From: Candidatus Hydrogenedentota bacterium | Lineage (GTDB): Bacteria > Hydrogenedentota > Hydrogenedentia > Hydrogenedentales > SLHB01 | Length of the DNA: 32,808 bases | NCBI GenBank assembly: GCA_020847495.1 | Contig: JADLCA010000447.1 | Coordinates: forward strand, 1-32,808 | Direction: 5' to 3' | Shown: one piece after another, positions 17,450-28,796 of the stretch | Layout: each line of letters starts with the position of its first letter | Numbering within the stretch: the stretch's first letter is position 1 | Program-made: the position numbers and the translations under genes | Notes under the pieces: generated by a model | Database searches by the model: none | What the model saw: the letters and a program-made list of their open reading frames with translations, nothing else | What the model was told of the DNA's origin: nothing

Positions 17450-18884
17450 TCACAACCCCCAAGTTCATGACGATGAGACACAGTAAGGCATAGGCGGGAT
17501 AACGCACCCATGCGGGACTCTCGTTGATTACGCGATCAAACCAGGGCTTCTCCGAGGCCCATTCGCCGATAAGGAGCACGGCGAGCGGCCAGCATATCGT
17601 GATGAGATTGTCCGGGTAGATGCGCAGGCGCGCTTCAAGCGCGAGCCAGCCTCCCGGACCCAGGAAGGCGTCCCAACCCTGGAATGAGCCCACACAGATG
17701 TACACGGCCTCCTTGATCGAGCCCGCGCGGAAGAAGACCCAGCCCACGTTGACCAGTGCGAAGGTGACCGCGATCTCGATCGCGGCGCGGACGCGCGGCA
17801 AGCGCGCAAGACCCGTCTTTGCGTAAAGCCACTTACGCGGCCGCGCGGTCCATTGCTGCGCGAGGTAGTAGGCGGCGTGCAGCAGGCCCCACACCACGAA
17901 GGTCCAGTTGGCCCCATGCCACAGCCCGCTGAGTCCGAACACGGCGAGGATATTGACGGATTGGCGGCCGCGTCCGGCCCGGTTGCCGCCCAGCGGGATG
18001 TAGACGTAGTCGCGGAACCACGTCGACAGCGAGATGTGCCAGCGGCTCCAGAATTCCTGGATCGAGCGGGCCGTGTACGGGCGGTTGAAGTTGCGCATGA
18101 GATCGACATTGAGCGTGCGGGCGGTGCCGATTGCGATGTCGGAATAGCCCGAGAAATCGCAGTAGATCTGGAACGCGAAGCAAACCGTCGCAATGATGAG
18201 GATGGGGCCTTCGAAGTGGAAGGGGGTCTCGTAAACGCGATTCACGACGATGGCGAGTCGGTCCGCAATCACCATCTTCTTGAAGAGGCCCCAAAGGATC
18301 AGGCGCAATCCGCTGTACATCAACTCCGAATCAAACGCGAAATGCTGCCTCAACTGGGGCAGCAGCGAACCGGAGCGCTCTATGGGCCCCGCGACCAGTT
18401 GTGGAAAGAAGGTCACGTAGAGGGCGAAGCGTCCGAAGTTGCGTTCCGGTTCTTGTCTTTCGAGAAAGACATCGATCGTATAACTCATGGATTGGAACGA
18501 GTAAAACGAGATGCCCACAGGCAGCAGCAGATTCATCAATGGAATGTCGGCCGGCAGATGCGCCAAGTCGCAGACCCACCCCGCGCTGCGCAGAAAGAAG
18601 TCGAGATACTTGAAGGTGAAGAGCAGGCCGAGATTGGACGACATGCTGAGGATGAGATACAGGCGCCGCCTGCGCGGGTCGCGCGTGGCCCCGAGGGCAA
18701 GCCCGGCCCAATAGTCGATTGTCGTGCTCATGAGGATGAGCACGATGTACGCGGGCTTCCACGCCATGTAGAACGCGTAACTCGCGGCCAGCAGGAATAC
18801 CCACTGCCAGCGCCACGGAAGGGAGAAACATACAATCAGCACGAGCGGGAAGAAGATCAGAAACTCGATACTGTTGAAGAGCAC
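17418..18884 (-). CDS. MBOAT family O-acyltransferase (AlgI-like)
   Basis: MLFNSIEFLIFFPLVLIVCFSLPWRWQWVFLLAASYAFYMAWKPAYIVLILMSTTIDY...FCDFSGYSDIAIGTARTLNVDLMRNFNRPYTARSIQEFWSRWHISLSTWFRDYVYIPLGGNR...LWHGANWTFVVWG (Y.DFSGYSD, RRWHISLS..F, LWHGA motifs). Confidence 0.96.
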   Translation of the reverse strand: MLFNSIEFLIFFPLVLIVCFSLPWRWQWVFLLAASYAFYMAWKPAYIVLILMSTTIDYWAGLALGATRDPRRRRLYLILSMSSNLGLLFTFKYLDFFLRSAGWVCDLAHLPADIPLMNLLLPVGISFYSFQSMSYTIDVFLERQEPERNFGRFALYVTFFPQLVAGPIERSGSLLPQLRQHFAFDSELMYSGLRLILWGLFKKMVIADRLAIVVNRVYETPFHFEGPILIIATVCFAFQIYCDFSGYSDIAIGTARTLNVDLMRNFNRPYTARSIQEFWSRWHISLSTWFRDYVYIPLGGNRAGRGRQSVNILAVFGLSGLWHGANWTFVVWGLLHAAYYLAQQWTARPRKWLYAKTGLARLPRVRAAIEIAVTFALVNVGWVFFRAGSIKEAVYICVGSFQGWDAFLGPGGWLALEARLRIYPDNLITICWPLAVLLIGEWASEKPWFDRVINESPAWVRYPAYALLCLIVMNLGVVNEASFIYFQF

Positions 18885-19012
18885 CGCGCCCCGCCCCTGT
18901 TGGAAAACATGAACCCGCGAGTGTTCCGGACACCTCCCCGCGCGAATCGCAGCACCTTACCGCAGGCGCGCGCGTGCGCGCAAATCGCGCGGGGGCCGGT
19001 GCGATCTGCGCG

Positions 19013-20692
19013 CTACGGGTAGAAGGGCTGGCAGGCGCGGGCGATGAGCATGGAGTCCTCCGCAAGTGCGCGCGCTTCCTCGTCGCGGCCGGTCTCAGCC
19101 AGCATTTCGCACAGGCGCTCGCGGGGTGCGGCATTCATGGGCTGGCGCGCCATGCCATCGTACAAGGTGGCAATCGCTTCTTCTCTTCGGCCTGAGACCC
19201 ACTGAAGTTCCGCGAGGAGGTCCATGCCGCCGGTATTGTGCGGGTCGAGGAGGCCGGCCTGGGCAAGGTGTTCCTCCGCATGCGACGGCTCTCCCTGGCC
19301 CGCGAGCACATGCGCCATGCGGATGTGCGCTTCCGCGTGGAGCATGGCCAGTGTGGCGGTCTTTTCGGCCACGGCGCGTTGCCACCGGATGAGGAAGGGG
19401 TATCCGCTCGATCCCACCAGATACTGTGGTCCTTCGAGGGACGTGGCGAGCAGGGCCAGATTGAGGCTGTCCACCTCCTGGCTGACGAGCTGGCACGCGC
19501 GCGCGGCGGTGGCGAGATTGAGGGCGCACGGTGCTGAACTGGGTGCGAGGCGCTGGGCCTGGGCGAAAGCCTTCAGGTATCGAATGCGCCGCTGCGCGTC
19601 GTCGCCTGCGTCGCTGTACGCGTTGGCGAGGTGCTGTCCGAGGGAGGTCCAGGCGCGTGGGTCGTTGGGGAGAGCCCTCATCATGTGGGGCAGCAGCTCG
19701 CATTCTATCGCGTGGTACACGTTCCATTGCGAGAAGGCGTACATCGTGAAATCCTGGTACAACCGCTCTTCAGGCGCTAGATCGCGGAACGGGCGGCCGC
19801 TTGAAGGTAACGTCGCGGCGCAGTCGATGAGTTCCGTGAGGCGGTTCTCGCCGGCAAAGCGCTCGACCTTTGCCATCCCCCGTTCGGCGATGGCACTCGC
19901 TTCGCCGGGATGGGCAAGGTAATGGGCGATGCATTCTTCGAAGTTCGCTTGGTTGTACAGCACAAGGTCGCGGGCCGGTTCAAACCAGTTCCTGACTTCC
20001 AGGTTATCTTCTTCGAGCAAGGCCAGAGAACCGCACGCCATCGTCTCGAAGACGCGCAGGTTCAGTTCGCCCCGGATCGAATGATTGAACACGATCCGCG
20101 CACGGCTCAGGAGACGCCCGTAGTCTTCGCCGTGAACCTGCGTCGCGATGACAATGCGATAACGGCTGGAGAGGCGCGCGAGGCGTTCCAGATAGCGGGC
20201 CCTGACCGAATGGGCCGTGTGGTTCAGGTTGCCCACAAAGGCCACGTCGATGTCCTTGGGTTCCGGATAAGGTCTGTGGAACTTCGTGATTTGGGAATAG
20301 AGCGGGAAGAGGTGGTGGGGCGACACGAGGCTGTTCTTCAGAGCGCGCACCCCCGGCGTATCGCATAGCACGGCGTCGTAGCGCGCGAGATTCGTCTCCA
20401 AGAGGGGGTAGAAGACGTTCCAGTCGGACACCAGCGCCACCGTGGGGATTTGCACCTCCTCGATGTGCAAGGGCGGCGGGTGAATCTCGGGCATCCAGCA
20501 GAGAAGCAGGCCGGGCCGCCAATCCCGGCTTATGCGGGAGATGAGGGCCGGAGCGTCTTCCTCGCGCGGATCGTAGCGGTAGTAAGCGTTTTCGAAGTTC
20601 CCGGCGGTCCGCACCTCATGAGGGCCTGAATAGCGGTCCAGGCAGTCGTAGCTGCTGAAGAAGGGCGTGCCATGTGACAATACATTCATCAA
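19013..20692 (-). CDS. CgeB-like glycosyltransferase with C-terminal TPR-like region
   Basis: LLLCWMPEIHPPPLHIEEVQIPTVALVSDWN...VAFVGNLNHTAHSVRARYLERL...ARIVFNHSIRGELNLRVFETMACGSLALLEEDN; C-terminal AHIRMAHVLAGQGEPSHAEEHLAQAGLLDPHNTGGMDLLAELQWVSGRREEAIATLYDGM TPR-like. Confidence 0.8.
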   Translation of the reverse strand: MMNVLSHGTPFFSSYDCLDRYSGPHEVRTAGNFENAYYRYDPREEDAPALISRISRDWRPGLLLCWMPEIHPPPLHIEEVQIPTVALVSDWNVFYPLLETNLARYDAVLCDTPGVRALKNSLVSPHHLFPLYSQITKFHRPYPEPKDIDVAFVGNLNHTAHSVRARYLERLARLSSRYRIVIATQVHGEDYGRLLSRARIVFNHSIRGELNLRVFETMACGSLALLEEDNLEVRNWFEPARDLVLYNQANFEECIAHYLAHPGEASAIAERGMAKVERFAGENRLTELIDCAATLPSSGRPFRDLAPEERLYQDFTMYAFSQWNVYHAIECELLPHMMRALPNDPRAWTSLGQHLANAYSDAGDDAQRRIRYLKAFAQAQRLAPSSAPCALNLATAARACQLVSQEVDSLNLALLATSLEGPQYLVGSSGYPFLIRWQRAVAEKTATLAMLHAEAHIRMAHVLAGQGEPSHAEEHLAQAGLLDPHNTGGMDLLAELQWVSGRREEAIATLYDGMARQPMNAAPRERLCEMLAETGRDEEARALAEDSMLIARACQPFYP

Positions 20693-20804
20693 CGATGACT
20701 CTCGATTAAAGCCTGAGGTGACATCCCACTGACTTTCAACGTGTTACCGCGCAATCACCAAACCGTCAATCCGGTGGAATCGCGCTCCATGCGCTTCGAC
20801 ACAA

Positions 20805-20833
20805 TTGACAGGTGGCCCTCTTTATTCTATAGT
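20805..20833 (+). promoter_or_regulatory. Near-consensus sigma70 promoter upstream of the HDOD gene
   Basis: -35 TTGACA (20805-20810), 17-bp spacer, -10 TATAGT (20828-20833). Confidence 0.75.
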
Positions 20834-20901
20834 TGATCAGCGGGCATTAGGTAACCTACGGCGCTGACGGAACGCGTTCATAATCGGGGAGTTCAGAGCC
20901 C

Positions 20902-21777
20902 ATGGCAGAGGTGTGGATTTCCGATGTCCGCGAGAAGGTGTGGGCATTAGACGAGGTGGCCACCCTTCCTTCCACGCTGGTGCGCATCCTCTCCGTTGTG
21001 CAAGACGAATCCACGACCGCACTCGACCTCGCAGCGGAGATTTCCGCCGATCCCGCCTTGACGATGAAGATCTTGGGGACCGTGAATTCGAGTTATTATG
21101 GATTCCATCGCCAAATCAACAGTATCCCCGATGCCGTTGTCATCCTTGGATTTGACGAAGTCGAGCGGCTCGCGCTGGCCATTTCCGTAATCAACCTATT
21201 CGGCAGGGACCGCGAGAGCGCGCGGGCCCTGCACATGTTGTGGAGGCATAGCCTGGCGTGTTCGGTGGTGGCCGGCTGCCTCGAAACCCACTTCCGCTCC
21301 AGGCTTGCAAGGGTAAACGGCGCGCACATCGCAGGACTGCTCCACGATATCGGCAAGGCGGTCATCAACCAGTTCTTCCCCGAGGCGGTGGCGCCGGTGG
21401 CGCGGCTGGTGCAGGAAGACGGCCTCACGCTGTGTGAAGCCGAGCGGGAAATTCTGGAGGGCTGCACGCATTGCGAGGTCGGCGCGTGGGTGGCCGAGCG
21501 ATGGGCTCTGCCCAAGGATCTGGTGGAAAGCATTGCCATGCACCACACCCCGGAGTTGGTGCCCCCGGACCATCTGTTGACGCACACCACGCATCTGGCG
21601 GATGCCATCTGCAACCGGGTGGGCATCAAGACCATGAACACCGGTGTGCCCTGTGAAGTCTCGCCGAATCTCTCCCCCGAACTGGACGTGGACAACAATC
21701 TGGTCGCTCAGATCGAGCAGCGTCTCGACAAGCAGCGCGGCCTGATCAGCGCCATGGCCGCTGGCGGAGCCTACTGA
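20902..21777 (+). CDS. HDOD domain-containing protein
   Basis: VATLPSTLVRILSVVQDESTTALDLAAEISADPALTMKILGTVNSSYYGFHRQINSIPDAVVILGFDEVERLALAISV...HIAGLLHDIGKAVINQFFPE; HDOD signature. Confidence 0.95.
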   Translation: MAEVWISDVREKVWALDEVATLPSTLVRILSVVQDESTTALDLAAEISADPALTMKILGTVNSSYYGFHRQINSIPDAVVILGFDEVERLALAISVINLFGRDRESARALHMLWRHSLACSVVAGCLETHFRSRLARVNGAHIAGLLHDIGKAVINQFFPEAVAPVARLVQEDGLTLCEAEREILEGCTHCEVGAWVAERWALPKDLVESIAMHHTPELVPPDHLLTHTTHLADAICNRVGIKTMNTGVPCEVSPNLSPELDVDNNLVAQIEQRLDKQRGLISAMAAGGAY

Positions 21778-21893
21778 CGGGCAACGGACCCTGTGTTTCG
21801 CTGCGCCAGGCCGGACCGGCCGGGAGCGCCGGCATCCCTGCCGGCTCTTGGAGAGGCTTCCTCTCGCAAAGGCGCAAAGGCTACTCCAATAGA

Positions 21894-22046
21894 GACACAG
21901 GCGAGGGTGCCCGTGCCACACGCGCTTGCTTGGCCCGCAGGGATTCTCCCCATCTTGCCGTCCTTGGTTTGCACGGAGAATTCAAGCGTTTCAGAGAGGC
22001 GAGGTATGGTAGACGGACGTGTGGCACAGGCGCCCTCGCCTGTGTC
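21894..22046. repeat. Family-1 inverted-repeat element, 153 bp
   Basis: gacacaggcgagggtgcccgtgccacac (21894-21921) / gtgtggcacaggcgccctcgcctgtgtc (22019-22046); same length as the 14395 copy with a diverged core. Confidence 0.92.
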
Positions 22047-22097
22047 CCATTTCCATTTCCCGCAGGCAAGCCTCCGCTCCAGAAGTTAGTGCCATTC

Positions 22098-22181
22098 GGG
22101 ACTGACCCCGTCTTTCGCGTAGGCTTTGCGCGCCGAGACTCATCGCTCTCGGCCGCGAAACACGGGGTCTGTCCCCTCACC
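22098..22181. repeat. Family-2 inverted-repeat element
   Basis: GGGACTGACCCCGTCTTTCGCGTAGGCTTTGCGCGCCGAGACTCAT...CGAAACACGGGGTCTGTCCCCTCACC; ends inverted. Confidence 0.9.
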
Positions 22182-22190
22182 CATGACGGG

Positions 22191-24263
<2,073 letters not shown>

Positions 24264-24435
24264 AGGAATAATCGCGCCACGGTCCCCTCCGTACGCAACG
24301 GACTCTCATATGCGTGCGCAGTGCACAACGTCGATGGGCAACGGCCCCCATTCCGCTCGAACGACACGCGGCTTCGCGGGTGTCCCACAACTATCCGACA
24401 TCGTATGTATTCGCAAACACCAATTCAACCTAAAA

Positions 24436-24511
24436 CGGCAGTTGAATGGGACTGACCCCGTCTTTCGCGTAGGCTTTGCGGAGCGAAACACGGGGTCTGT
24501 CCCCTCACCCT
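24436..24511. repeat. Family-2 inverted-repeat element, short variant
   Basis: cggcagttgaatgggactgaccccgtctttcgcgtaggctttgcggagcgaaacacggggtctgtcccctcacc; internal segment missing relative to the other two copies. Confidence 0.9.
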
Positions 24512-24531
24512 GAGCAGCGAGGGCGGATAGG

Positions 24532-25725
24532 TTACCGCGGAGCGGCGGGAGTGAGGAATTCCCGTATGCTGGTGTAATTCTTGAGCCCGAACAGATCCGC
24601 ATTGTATGGACCGTTGCTGCAATGATCCGCGATGTCACGGTCCATGTAGTACTCGTTGTGCGGCCTGAAACCGGGAATGGTTATCACATTTACGAACACG
24701 TCGAGACCCCGGTGTCCGGTGCCGGGCGGGATGTGAACGAAGCTGCCGGGCTCCAACGGGTGCTCCTCGAAACGGCTCAGGTCAAGCAGATCGGGATATG
24801 TGACCAGCGAAGGCCTGCGGCCGTGCGTGTGCAATGCGTACGCGCCAGGGTCCAGCACGAGGTAGAACTCGTTCTGGGCACACCCCTCGCCAATGCAGTG
24901 GGGCGGGTGGAAATGAGAAGGCGAGGTTTCCTTCGCGATGTTTACCACGTGACTGTTGACGAAGTTGACCCCGTCGTCCTGCTGGCCGGGTCTGTCCATG
25001 TACCACGTGAGCGGCAGGCGCCGGAACGGATCGAAGTCGAAGTTGCAGCCCCCGGAGGTGTCCTTGAGAAAGCGCAGGCGCATGGCAGCGGGGACATGAC
25101 TCGTGTGGCGGTTCGCGTTGTCCAGCGTGAGGCATGCAAATGTGCCACGCACGCGCAGCCTCTCCTCGCCGGCCACGATGAGTTGGTCGCCTTCCATGAT
25201 CGGTTCCCAGGAGGCGTGGGTCTTGCGCGAGTACCCTGCGGCAAAACACAAGCCGAAGAGACGCTCGAGCGCGTCGTGGACTCGCGGGTCGCCGGACCAC
25301 GGCGCGGGAAGGTGCTCCAGCTTCCAAAGGTCGCCGGCAAAGTCGCCCAGAAAGACATCGCCGTGCCAGCGGCTGAGGATGGCCTGCACGGGCACCCTGG
25401 CCCCCTCGGCAAGCGTGTCCTGCCCGTCGCGCAGAATCGCGAGAGTCTCCGCGAGCGCGGGGTCGATGGCCTCGGGAGTGTACTCCGCGGGCAGGCGACT
25501 GCCGTCCCCTTCTTTCGTGCGATAGCCCGCGGGTAAGAACACTTCGCCGCGCCCTTCGTAGAGCCAGAAGACGGTCATGCCGCCTAACGGCGAAACCAGT
25601 TCCGCTTCGTGCGCGTGGAGGTGATAGCGCCCGAAACGCAGCGCCGGGTGCTCCTCGCGAAAGGCGTCCGAGAAGGTCTTGAGCGCGCGCTCTTCGCGCA
25701 TGTGCATGATGCTGACCTTGGGCAT
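24532..25725 (-). CDS. Uncharacterised protein with cupin-like C-terminal metal-binding motif
   Basis: Start placed at MPKVSIMHMREERALKTF (ATG 25725); C-terminal SHFHPPHCIGEGCAQNEFYLVLDPGAYALHTHG...PLEPGSFVHIPPGTGHRGLDVFVNVITIPGF resembles a cupin core (HxH…E…PGxxH). The upstream extension in the ORF track covers repeat DNA. Confidence 0.65.
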   Translation of the reverse strand: MPKVSIMHMREERALKTFSDAFREEHPALRFGRYHLHAHEAELVSPLGGMTVFWLYEGRGEVFLPAGYRTKEGDGSRLPAEYTPEAIDPALAETLAILRDGQDTLAEGARVPVQAILSRWHGDVFLGDFAGDLWKLEHLPAPWSGDPRVHDALERLFGLCFAAGYSRKTHASWEPIMEGDQLIVAGEERLRVRGTFACLTLDNANRHTSHVPAAMRLRFLKDTSGGCNFDFDPFRRLPLTWYMDRPGQQDDGVNFVNSHVVNIAKETSPSHFHPPHCIGEGCAQNEFYLVLDPGAYALHTHGRRPSLVTYPDLLDLSRFEEHPLEPGSFVHIPPGTGHRGLDVFVNVITIPGFRPHNEYYMDRDIADHCSNGPYNADLFGLKNYTSIREFLTPAAPR

Positions 25726-25780
25726 GGCGACAGTATACCTGCAAGCCAACAAGCGTGCGAAGCAGAGGGGCGGAGGATGG

Positions 25781-25800
25781 ATGCCCGCCTGCGCGGGCAT
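25781..25800. repeat. Palindromic REP-like motif
   Basis: ATGCCCGCCTGCGCGGGCAT: perfect 8-bp stem, CTGC loop. Confidence 0.5.
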
Positions 25801-25850
25801 ACTGGTGCTCGGGATACGTGGAGGAGATGCCTGAAGATGAGGCCGTGGGC

Positions 25851-26032
25851 GAAGAACATCCCCCTCGGCCCTGCGGGCCTGCCCCCTTCGAAGGGGGACC
25901 TTGTGCGCGTGCCCTTCGGGCCGCGTGATATGGCGGCCCACTGCCCCTGTGCAGCCATTGGATGCCGGATTTATCCACAAATATAGTGTTGCAAACGTCC
26001 CCCTTTGAAGGGGGTGTAGGGGGATGTTCTTC
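25851..26032 (+). repeat. Family-3 inverted-repeat element, 182 bp, full-length
   Basis: Perfect 15-bp TIR GAAGAACATCCCCCT (25851-25865) / AGGGGGATGTTCTTC (26018-26032); sub-terminal CCCCCTTCGAAGGGGG and CCCCCTTTGAAGGGGG palindromes. Confidence 0.95.
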
Positions 26033-26063
26033 TCTTCTCGGCGGAGAAGTGCTTCGAGGCCCG

Positions 26064-28796
26064 CTATTCGCCGGTGTAACCGAGCGCGCGGAGTTCCTCC
26101 ACTACATCCTCCGACAGCGATTTCGCGGCGGAGCGTTTCGTCGTGGGCGGCACGTACCATACGCGCAGCGCGGTCTTTCCCTTCGGGTCGAGCGACGGCA
26201 AGGGGAACTCGCCCTCGGCGGGGTCGAGATTGAGAGTGAATTGTGTACCGGTCCGCAGTTCCTGATTGCCCGCCGCGAGCGTCATCTCGGATCCCGACGT
26301 GGCCGTGACCACGAGCTTTGTGGACGGGTCCGTGGTGCGCAGGATGAGTTCGTCTTTCCCATCGCGGCCCATGATCACGCGTATGGTATTGCCTTTGAGG
26401 ATCATATTCTGCCGGTCGCGGCCCTGTGCGAGGATCGCCGTATCCAGCGCGCTGTCGGCGGTGACCTCCAGTTCGCCCCGCCATTCAGGGTCGGGCGAAC
26501 TGTAGGCAAAATGCCAGCCCTCCGGATTCACCTGGAAGAAGTCAAGGAGGTCCGCGCGCATCTCATCGATCGGCCCGGGCGGGGTCTCGTAGAGGTCGTT
26601 GCGTTCCTGTTTGTCGCTTGTCATGTCGAAGAGTTCGTAGTTGCCGCTCACGACGTCGCGGATGAGCTTGACGGCGTCTGTGCGGATCGCGCGCTGGTTC
26701 ATGCGCTGAATGTAGGCCTTGCCTTGCGGCGGCCGGGACTTCTCGAGGAGGGCCTTGAGATCCTGGCCGTCCACGGGATGCGGCAGCGGAACGCCGATCA
26801 CGCTGAGCACGGTCGGGTACAAGTCGGTGACCTGCACGATGCCGGAGTGCCGCGTGCCCGCATGGTGGCCCTGGGGAAAACGAATGATGAGCGGAACGCG
26901 CGCGCTGGGCTCGTACACGGTGCCGTGGCCGTACTCGCCGTGCTCGCCGAATTCTTCGCCGTGATCGGAGGTGACGATGATCAGCGCGCGGTCGTACAGG
27001 CCAAGTTCCTTCATCTTTTCGAAGAACCCGTGCAGGCTGTGGTCGACCATGCGAATGCAGTCGTCGTAAAGGGCGATGCAATAGGCGACTTCTTCCTGCG
27101 TCGGGGTCAGTTCGCCGCGGTTGGCGGCGAGCATGAAGGCCTCCGCGTCGATCTTCGTGCGGCCTTCCCGCTCGAAGGTGGGCGGCGAGGTGAATTCCTT
27201 GGAGAAGTGCAAGAAAGCTGGATCATCGGGGCCGTAGGGCAGGCCGTCGTACTGGCGCGCGGGTTTCGAGTGCACGTCGAAATTGTGGAAGAAGACGAAC
27301 TGGTTCGGCACAGGATGGTTTTCCATCCAGCCGAGCACAAGCTCCTGCGTTTCGAAAATGCCGCGGAACCGCCAATCGGGGACGTTGTACACGTCGAAGC
27401 CGTGCGCGAAGCCGCGCCAGGGATACAGCCAGAAACTGAAGCCGGTATAGCCCGCGGTGAGATAGCCCGCGCCGCGCAAGGCTTCGGCGAGCGTCACGGT
27501 GGATTCAGGGAGATTCGCATTGGCCGTGAGACCGTGGTTCTTCGGATAAAGCCCGGTAAACATCGTGCCGTGCGAGGGAAGCGTCCAGGTCTCCTGCGCG
27601 ATGGCGTTTTCAAAAACGACGGCCTCCTTGGCGAAGGCGTCGAGATGAGGCGACGTCTCGCGCAGATAGCCATAAGTGGACAAATGGTCCGCGCGCAGCG
27701 TGTCGCACACGATGAGTATGACGGGAATCGAGGCGATGTCCTGGACCTTGCTGTAAACGATGGGGTTGCCCCAGAACGCGTAGTCCGCCGCGGTCAGTTC
27801 GAGGCAATCCACGGAGAAGTGGAGCGTCACCTCTTGGCCGGCGTATTCGGAGAGATCCTTCTCGAAGGGGACCCACATGCGGTGCGGCTCGACCGTGGCA
27901 GGTTCGAGCGTCTCATCCAACAGGTCCACGCGCTTGCCGCCAGATTCCAGCGCGACGTGAAAACGCGCACGGCCGGTCCGCCCGTCTTCCCAAGCGCGCG
28001 GCAGCATGCCGAGGTGCAGATCGAGCGCAGCTGAAGGCGGCACGGTGATGCGCCACGGAGGCAGGGTGCCGTAGAGGGCCTCGTGGGTCTGCGCTTCGAG
28101 CGTGACGCGCGCCGGCGCTTCGGGGGCCGCGTAGAGGAAACGCAATGATGTGAGTTCCACGTTCGCGGGCTGGTCGGAGGGGTAAAACGCGAAACTCTTA
28201 ATCTGTCCCTGCCAGGTCTCGGCGGTGTACGGATCGAGCGGAATCCGGTAGGTGTGGAACTGCTTGTCCGCGAAGATGGGCGTCCCCACGCCTTTGTTAT
28301 GCAGCACCGACGGTTCCAAATCGCTCGACCAGCTCATGCTGCAGCGCGTGCCCACGTCCGCCTTCATGGTCACTTCGAGAACGTTGTAGTGGTCAGCGCG
28401 GAAAGGCAGGTTTGCCTCGACGCTGCTGTACTGGTCGCCCGCGGCGATGCGGATGGAATTCTCGCCATGTTCGACGTATTTGGCGAGGTCGGACTTTTCG
28501 AGCTTCCCCGCGTCACGGAGACCCACTGAGACCCGCAGCGAGGACAAGTCCACGGAAAGCGGCTCGCGCTGCACCTCTTTGCGGCGGAGCAGCAGGTCGT
28601 CCGTGATGCGGAAGACCTGGGCTTTGCCGTCCACGGTCGAAACGAGTTTTGCGGACAGGGGCGCGGAATCCGCCGCGTCCTCCTGGTGCAACTTCGAGAC
28701 GGGGCCGCGCCGGCACCCCGCGAAGGGAAACGCCAACAAGAGAACGAGAACGGCCAGTGCCAATGCGCGGCACCGCGCCAGTCGAGTCGCGAACAT
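26064..28796 (-). CDS. Sulfatase-fold (alkaline phosphatase superfamily) lipoprotein with long N-terminal domain
   Basis: Lipobox-like LLLAFPFAGC; VILIVCDTLRADHLSTYGYLRETSPHLDAFAKEAVVFENAIAQETWTLPSHGTMFTGLYPKNHGL...IIVTSDHGEEFGEHGEYGHGTVYEPSARVPLIIRFP. ATG at 28796 preferred over TTG at 28802. Confidence 0.93.
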   Translation of the reverse strand: MFATRLARCRALALAVLVLLLAFPFAGCRRGPVSKLHQEDAADSAPLSAKLVSTVDGKAQVFRITDDLLLRRKEVQREPLSVDLSSLRVSVGLRDAGKLEKSDLAKYVEHGENSIRIAAGDQYSSVEANLPFRADHYNVLEVTMKADVGTRCSMSWSSDLEPSVLHNKGVGTPIFADKQFHTYRIPLDPYTAETWQGQIKSFAFYPSDQPANVELTSLRFLYAAPEAPARVTLEAQTHEALYGTLPPWRITVPPSAALDLHLGMLPRAWEDGRTGRARFHVALESGGKRVDLLDETLEPATVEPHRMWVPFEKDLSEYAGQEVTLHFSVDCLELTAADYAFWGNPIVYSKVQDIASIPVILIVCDTLRADHLSTYGYLRETSPHLDAFAKEAVVFENAIAQETWTLPSHGTMFTGLYPKNHGLTANANLPESTVTLAEALRGAGYLTAGYTGFSFWLYPWRGFAHGFDVYNVPDWRFRGIFETQELVLGWMENHPVPNQFVFFHNFDVHSKPARQYDGLPYGPDDPAFLHFSKEFTSPPTFEREGRTKIDAEAFMLAANRGELTPTQEEVAYCIALYDDCIRMVDHSLHGFFEKMKELGLYDRALIIVTSDHGEEFGEHGEYGHGTVYEPSARVPLIIRFPQGHHAGTRHSGIVQVTDLYPTVLSVIGVPLPHPVDGQDLKALLEKSRPPQGKAYIQRMNQRAIRTDAVKLIRDVVSGNYELFDMTSDKQERNDLYETPPGPIDEMRADLLDFFQVNPEGWHFAYSSPDPEWRGELEVTADSALDTAILAQGRDRQNMILKGNTIRVIMGRDGKDELILRTTDPSTKLVVTATSGSEMTLAAGNQELRTGTQFTLNLDPAEGEFPLPSLDPKGKTALRVWYVPPTTKRSAAKSLSEDVVEELRALGYTGE

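Noticed and set aside
17853-19022. 389-aa plus-strand ORF opposite MBOAT
   Set aside because: Antisense shadow of the strongly supported MBOAT gene; charged, low-complexity translation.
25726-26484. 5' extension of the cupin-like ORF up to 26484 in the ORF track
   Set aside because: The extension runs through the family-3 element and the REP-like palindrome (…MPAQAGIHPPPLCFARLLACRYTVA); the natural start is ATG 25725.
25962-28034. 690-aa plus-strand ORF opposite the sulfatase-fold gene
   Set aside because: Long but antisense to a well-supported protein; begins in a family-3 repeat and lacks any recognisable domain.
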